DNA from: Gordionus sp. m RMFG-2023
Taxonomy: Eukaryota; Nematomorpha; Gordioida; Chordodea; Parachordodidae
Length of the DNA stretch: 64,000 nucleotides
Assembly: GCF_954871325.1 (NCBI RefSeq)
Contig: NC_088777.1
Location: forward strand, 7,355,366 to 7,419,365
Direction: 5' to 3'
Below the pieces are notes generated by a model. That model searched no databases and had not been told where the DNA came from. It was given only the letters and a program-made list of their open reading frames with translations. Below are positions 62,795-64,000 of this stretch, piece by piece (position 1 is the stretch's first letter; every line of letters starts with the position of its first letter). The position numbers and the translations under genes were made by a program.

Positions 62795-62851
62795 GCATAC
62801 ATATATAATATATTTATATACAATGTGGAAAAATCAATATAATATTCATAT

Positions 62852-63546
62852 CTATAATGTAGAAGATAAATCTGACAACAGCCAATTTTTCAAACATAAA
62901 GTTTTTCGGATTGTTTCCTCCTTTAACGACATTCTGTATTTTGTAACCATATGAGCTCCAACAGAAATGAGTCGCTCACATGGGGTTGAAGATCCCTGTA
63001 TCGACAATATGTCCCTCGCCATTTTAGATAACACGGGAAAACGGTCTCCATGTAGTTTCCACCATTCTAGTGGGCTTTTATTTGACGTTATTCTCACTTC
63101 TTTCAAATATGTGTCAATTTCAGAAATTGGCATAACATTCTGTTTAAAAATGACATCCATATTTGATTGTATTAAAGGTTTACTTTTTGATACATCATAT
63201 TTAATTTTATATTCATCAAACATTTTCTCAAAATTATTAAATATAGTTGTAACGTTTATATTATAAGATATAGGTAGGCACTCAAAAAATTCCAGTTTAA
63301 GTCTTGGATCTAATATTGCAGATATAATTGGTAGTTTTTTTTTACACTTAATTTCAACCCGACAAATTTTACATCTTGCAGTTTTTGTTGATGCTTGGTA
63401 AATAAAATGTTTCCAAATATCTGCATTTTTCCGTCCCCCCGAGCCTGACTGTATAGAATTTGAGGTGGATGATGAATATTGGCTTTGTTCTCCAATGCTT
63501 TCTGATTCAGAAATATCTATTATACCAATAGGTAGAATATCAATTT
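62852..63546 (-). CDS. BED zinc finger joined to hAT dimerisation domain, open frame
   Basis: Read leftwards from about 63546, one frame stays open for about 231 codons to the stop at 62852. In order: an acidic/Ser-rich start (ISESESIGEQSQYSSSTS); a BED-type zinc finger beginning IWKHFIYQ and including TARCKICRVEIKC; then, within six residues, ISAILDPRLKLEFF, normally far downstream in hAT transposases; then EWWKLHGDRFPVLSKMARDI and SSTPCERLISVGAHMV, the hAT C-terminal dimerisation domain. The whole RNase-H-like catalytic core is absent, so no transposase activity is expected, but DNA binding and dimerisation regions are both kept without any stop. No ATG was found at its start, so the first exon may lie beyond 63546. 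It could be a deletion derivative or a host-adopted DNA-binding protein. Confidence 0.65.
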
Positions 63547-64000
63547 AATAAATTAAATATTATTATAATATTTATAGCATAGCCAGCCAACCCAATACGG
63601 CAATCAATAAGTTAGTCAGTAATATATATATGTCAAAATCATCAGATCCTATAATCATCATTCACGATTATTTTGATAATAATATTAAAACTTATAAATA
63701 ACTATCTAACTTTGTATTAATTAAAGAAATTTTTCTCTATGATGATTTTAGCTATAAAAAGTTGGAAATTATTTATTTACACATTTTTATGTTTCCGCTC
63801 TTAGCCACGTGGAGGCAACCATTTTTAAGAGCGTTTAGATCTTAGTTTAAAGAACCAAGACAATGGATATATAGCGGGTTTAAAATTTTAAACCTGAAAT
63901 ATAACCATTATATTAGATTTTAAAAATTTTAAATTTATTAATTAAAAAAAAAAAATTACTCTCCATAATCTAATAACTCATCATCTGTATGATGATCATT
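63547..64000. other. Right edge of window
   Basis: AT-rich. At the extreme end the minus strand shows a short acidic frame (NDHHTDDELLDYGE, 64000-63957) that could be part of an upstream exon of the BED-hAT gene or of another transposase, but it is too short to call. Confidence 0.3.

Noticed and set aside
62967..63266. 99-codon plus-strand frame
   Set aside because: Antisense shadow of the BED-hAT frame on the minus strand.

Overview
The window is a very AT-rich piece of a eukaryotic nuclear genome, almost certainly from an invertebrate animal. Genes are split by GT-AG introns from 42 nt to 8.5 kb. A tRNA-Gly has eukaryotic internal promoter boxes. A tail-anchored FKBP8-type protein, the helicase DDX41 and a HIG1-domain protein are animal-typical. 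The rest is mainly decayed transposons (piggyBac, hAT, Tc1/mariner, Ty3-type LTR and non-LTR elements) plus an endogenous negative-strand RNA virus polymerase copy. The species cannot be named from sequence alone.

Layout. 1-0.7 kb: end of a Ty3/gypsy-like element. 2.7-7.2 kb (+): 3' half of an FKBP8-like gene (TPR region and C-terminal membrane anchor); its FKBP domain is not visible here. 10.1-34.5 kb (+): complete DDX41 gene, 16 inferred exons, about 637 residues, covering all helicase motifs and the C-terminal zinc knuckle. Its introns hold a piggyBac derivative (13.4-15.0 kb), several hAT-type MITEs, a Ty3-type end and a solo LTR, a 1.2-kb-arm inverted repeat of a mononegavirus-like L gene (19.9-22.6 kb), a LINE 3' fragment (22.8 kb), a hAT remnant (25.4 kb) and an antisense tRNA-Gly(UCC) (29.8 kb). 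37.0-38.0 kb (+): an unrecognised 312-residue Ser/Asn/Lys-rich reading frame. 38-54 kb: mostly non-coding, with MITEs, a 264-bp triple tandem repeat, retroelement C-terminal fragments, weak minus-strand exon candidates at 45-46 kb and a dead Tc1-like transposase at 54.2-54.8 kb. 55.5-56.0 kb (+): a complete two-exon HIGD2A-like gene. 57-64 kb: a hAT catalytic-core remnant, a GCGAA-rich array, more MITEs, a 31-bp satellite, and at 62.85-63.55 kb (-) an uninterrupted frame joining a BED zinc finger directly to a hAT dimerisation domain.

The host genes (FKBP8, DDX41, HIGD2A) are unrelated housekeeping genes that happen to be neighbours; nothing suggests a shared pathway. The most unusual structures are the viral L-gene hairpin inside the DDX41 intron and the core-less BED-hAT frame. 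Exon limits were set by hand from splice consensus, reading frame and known family alignments; no search or transcript data were available.
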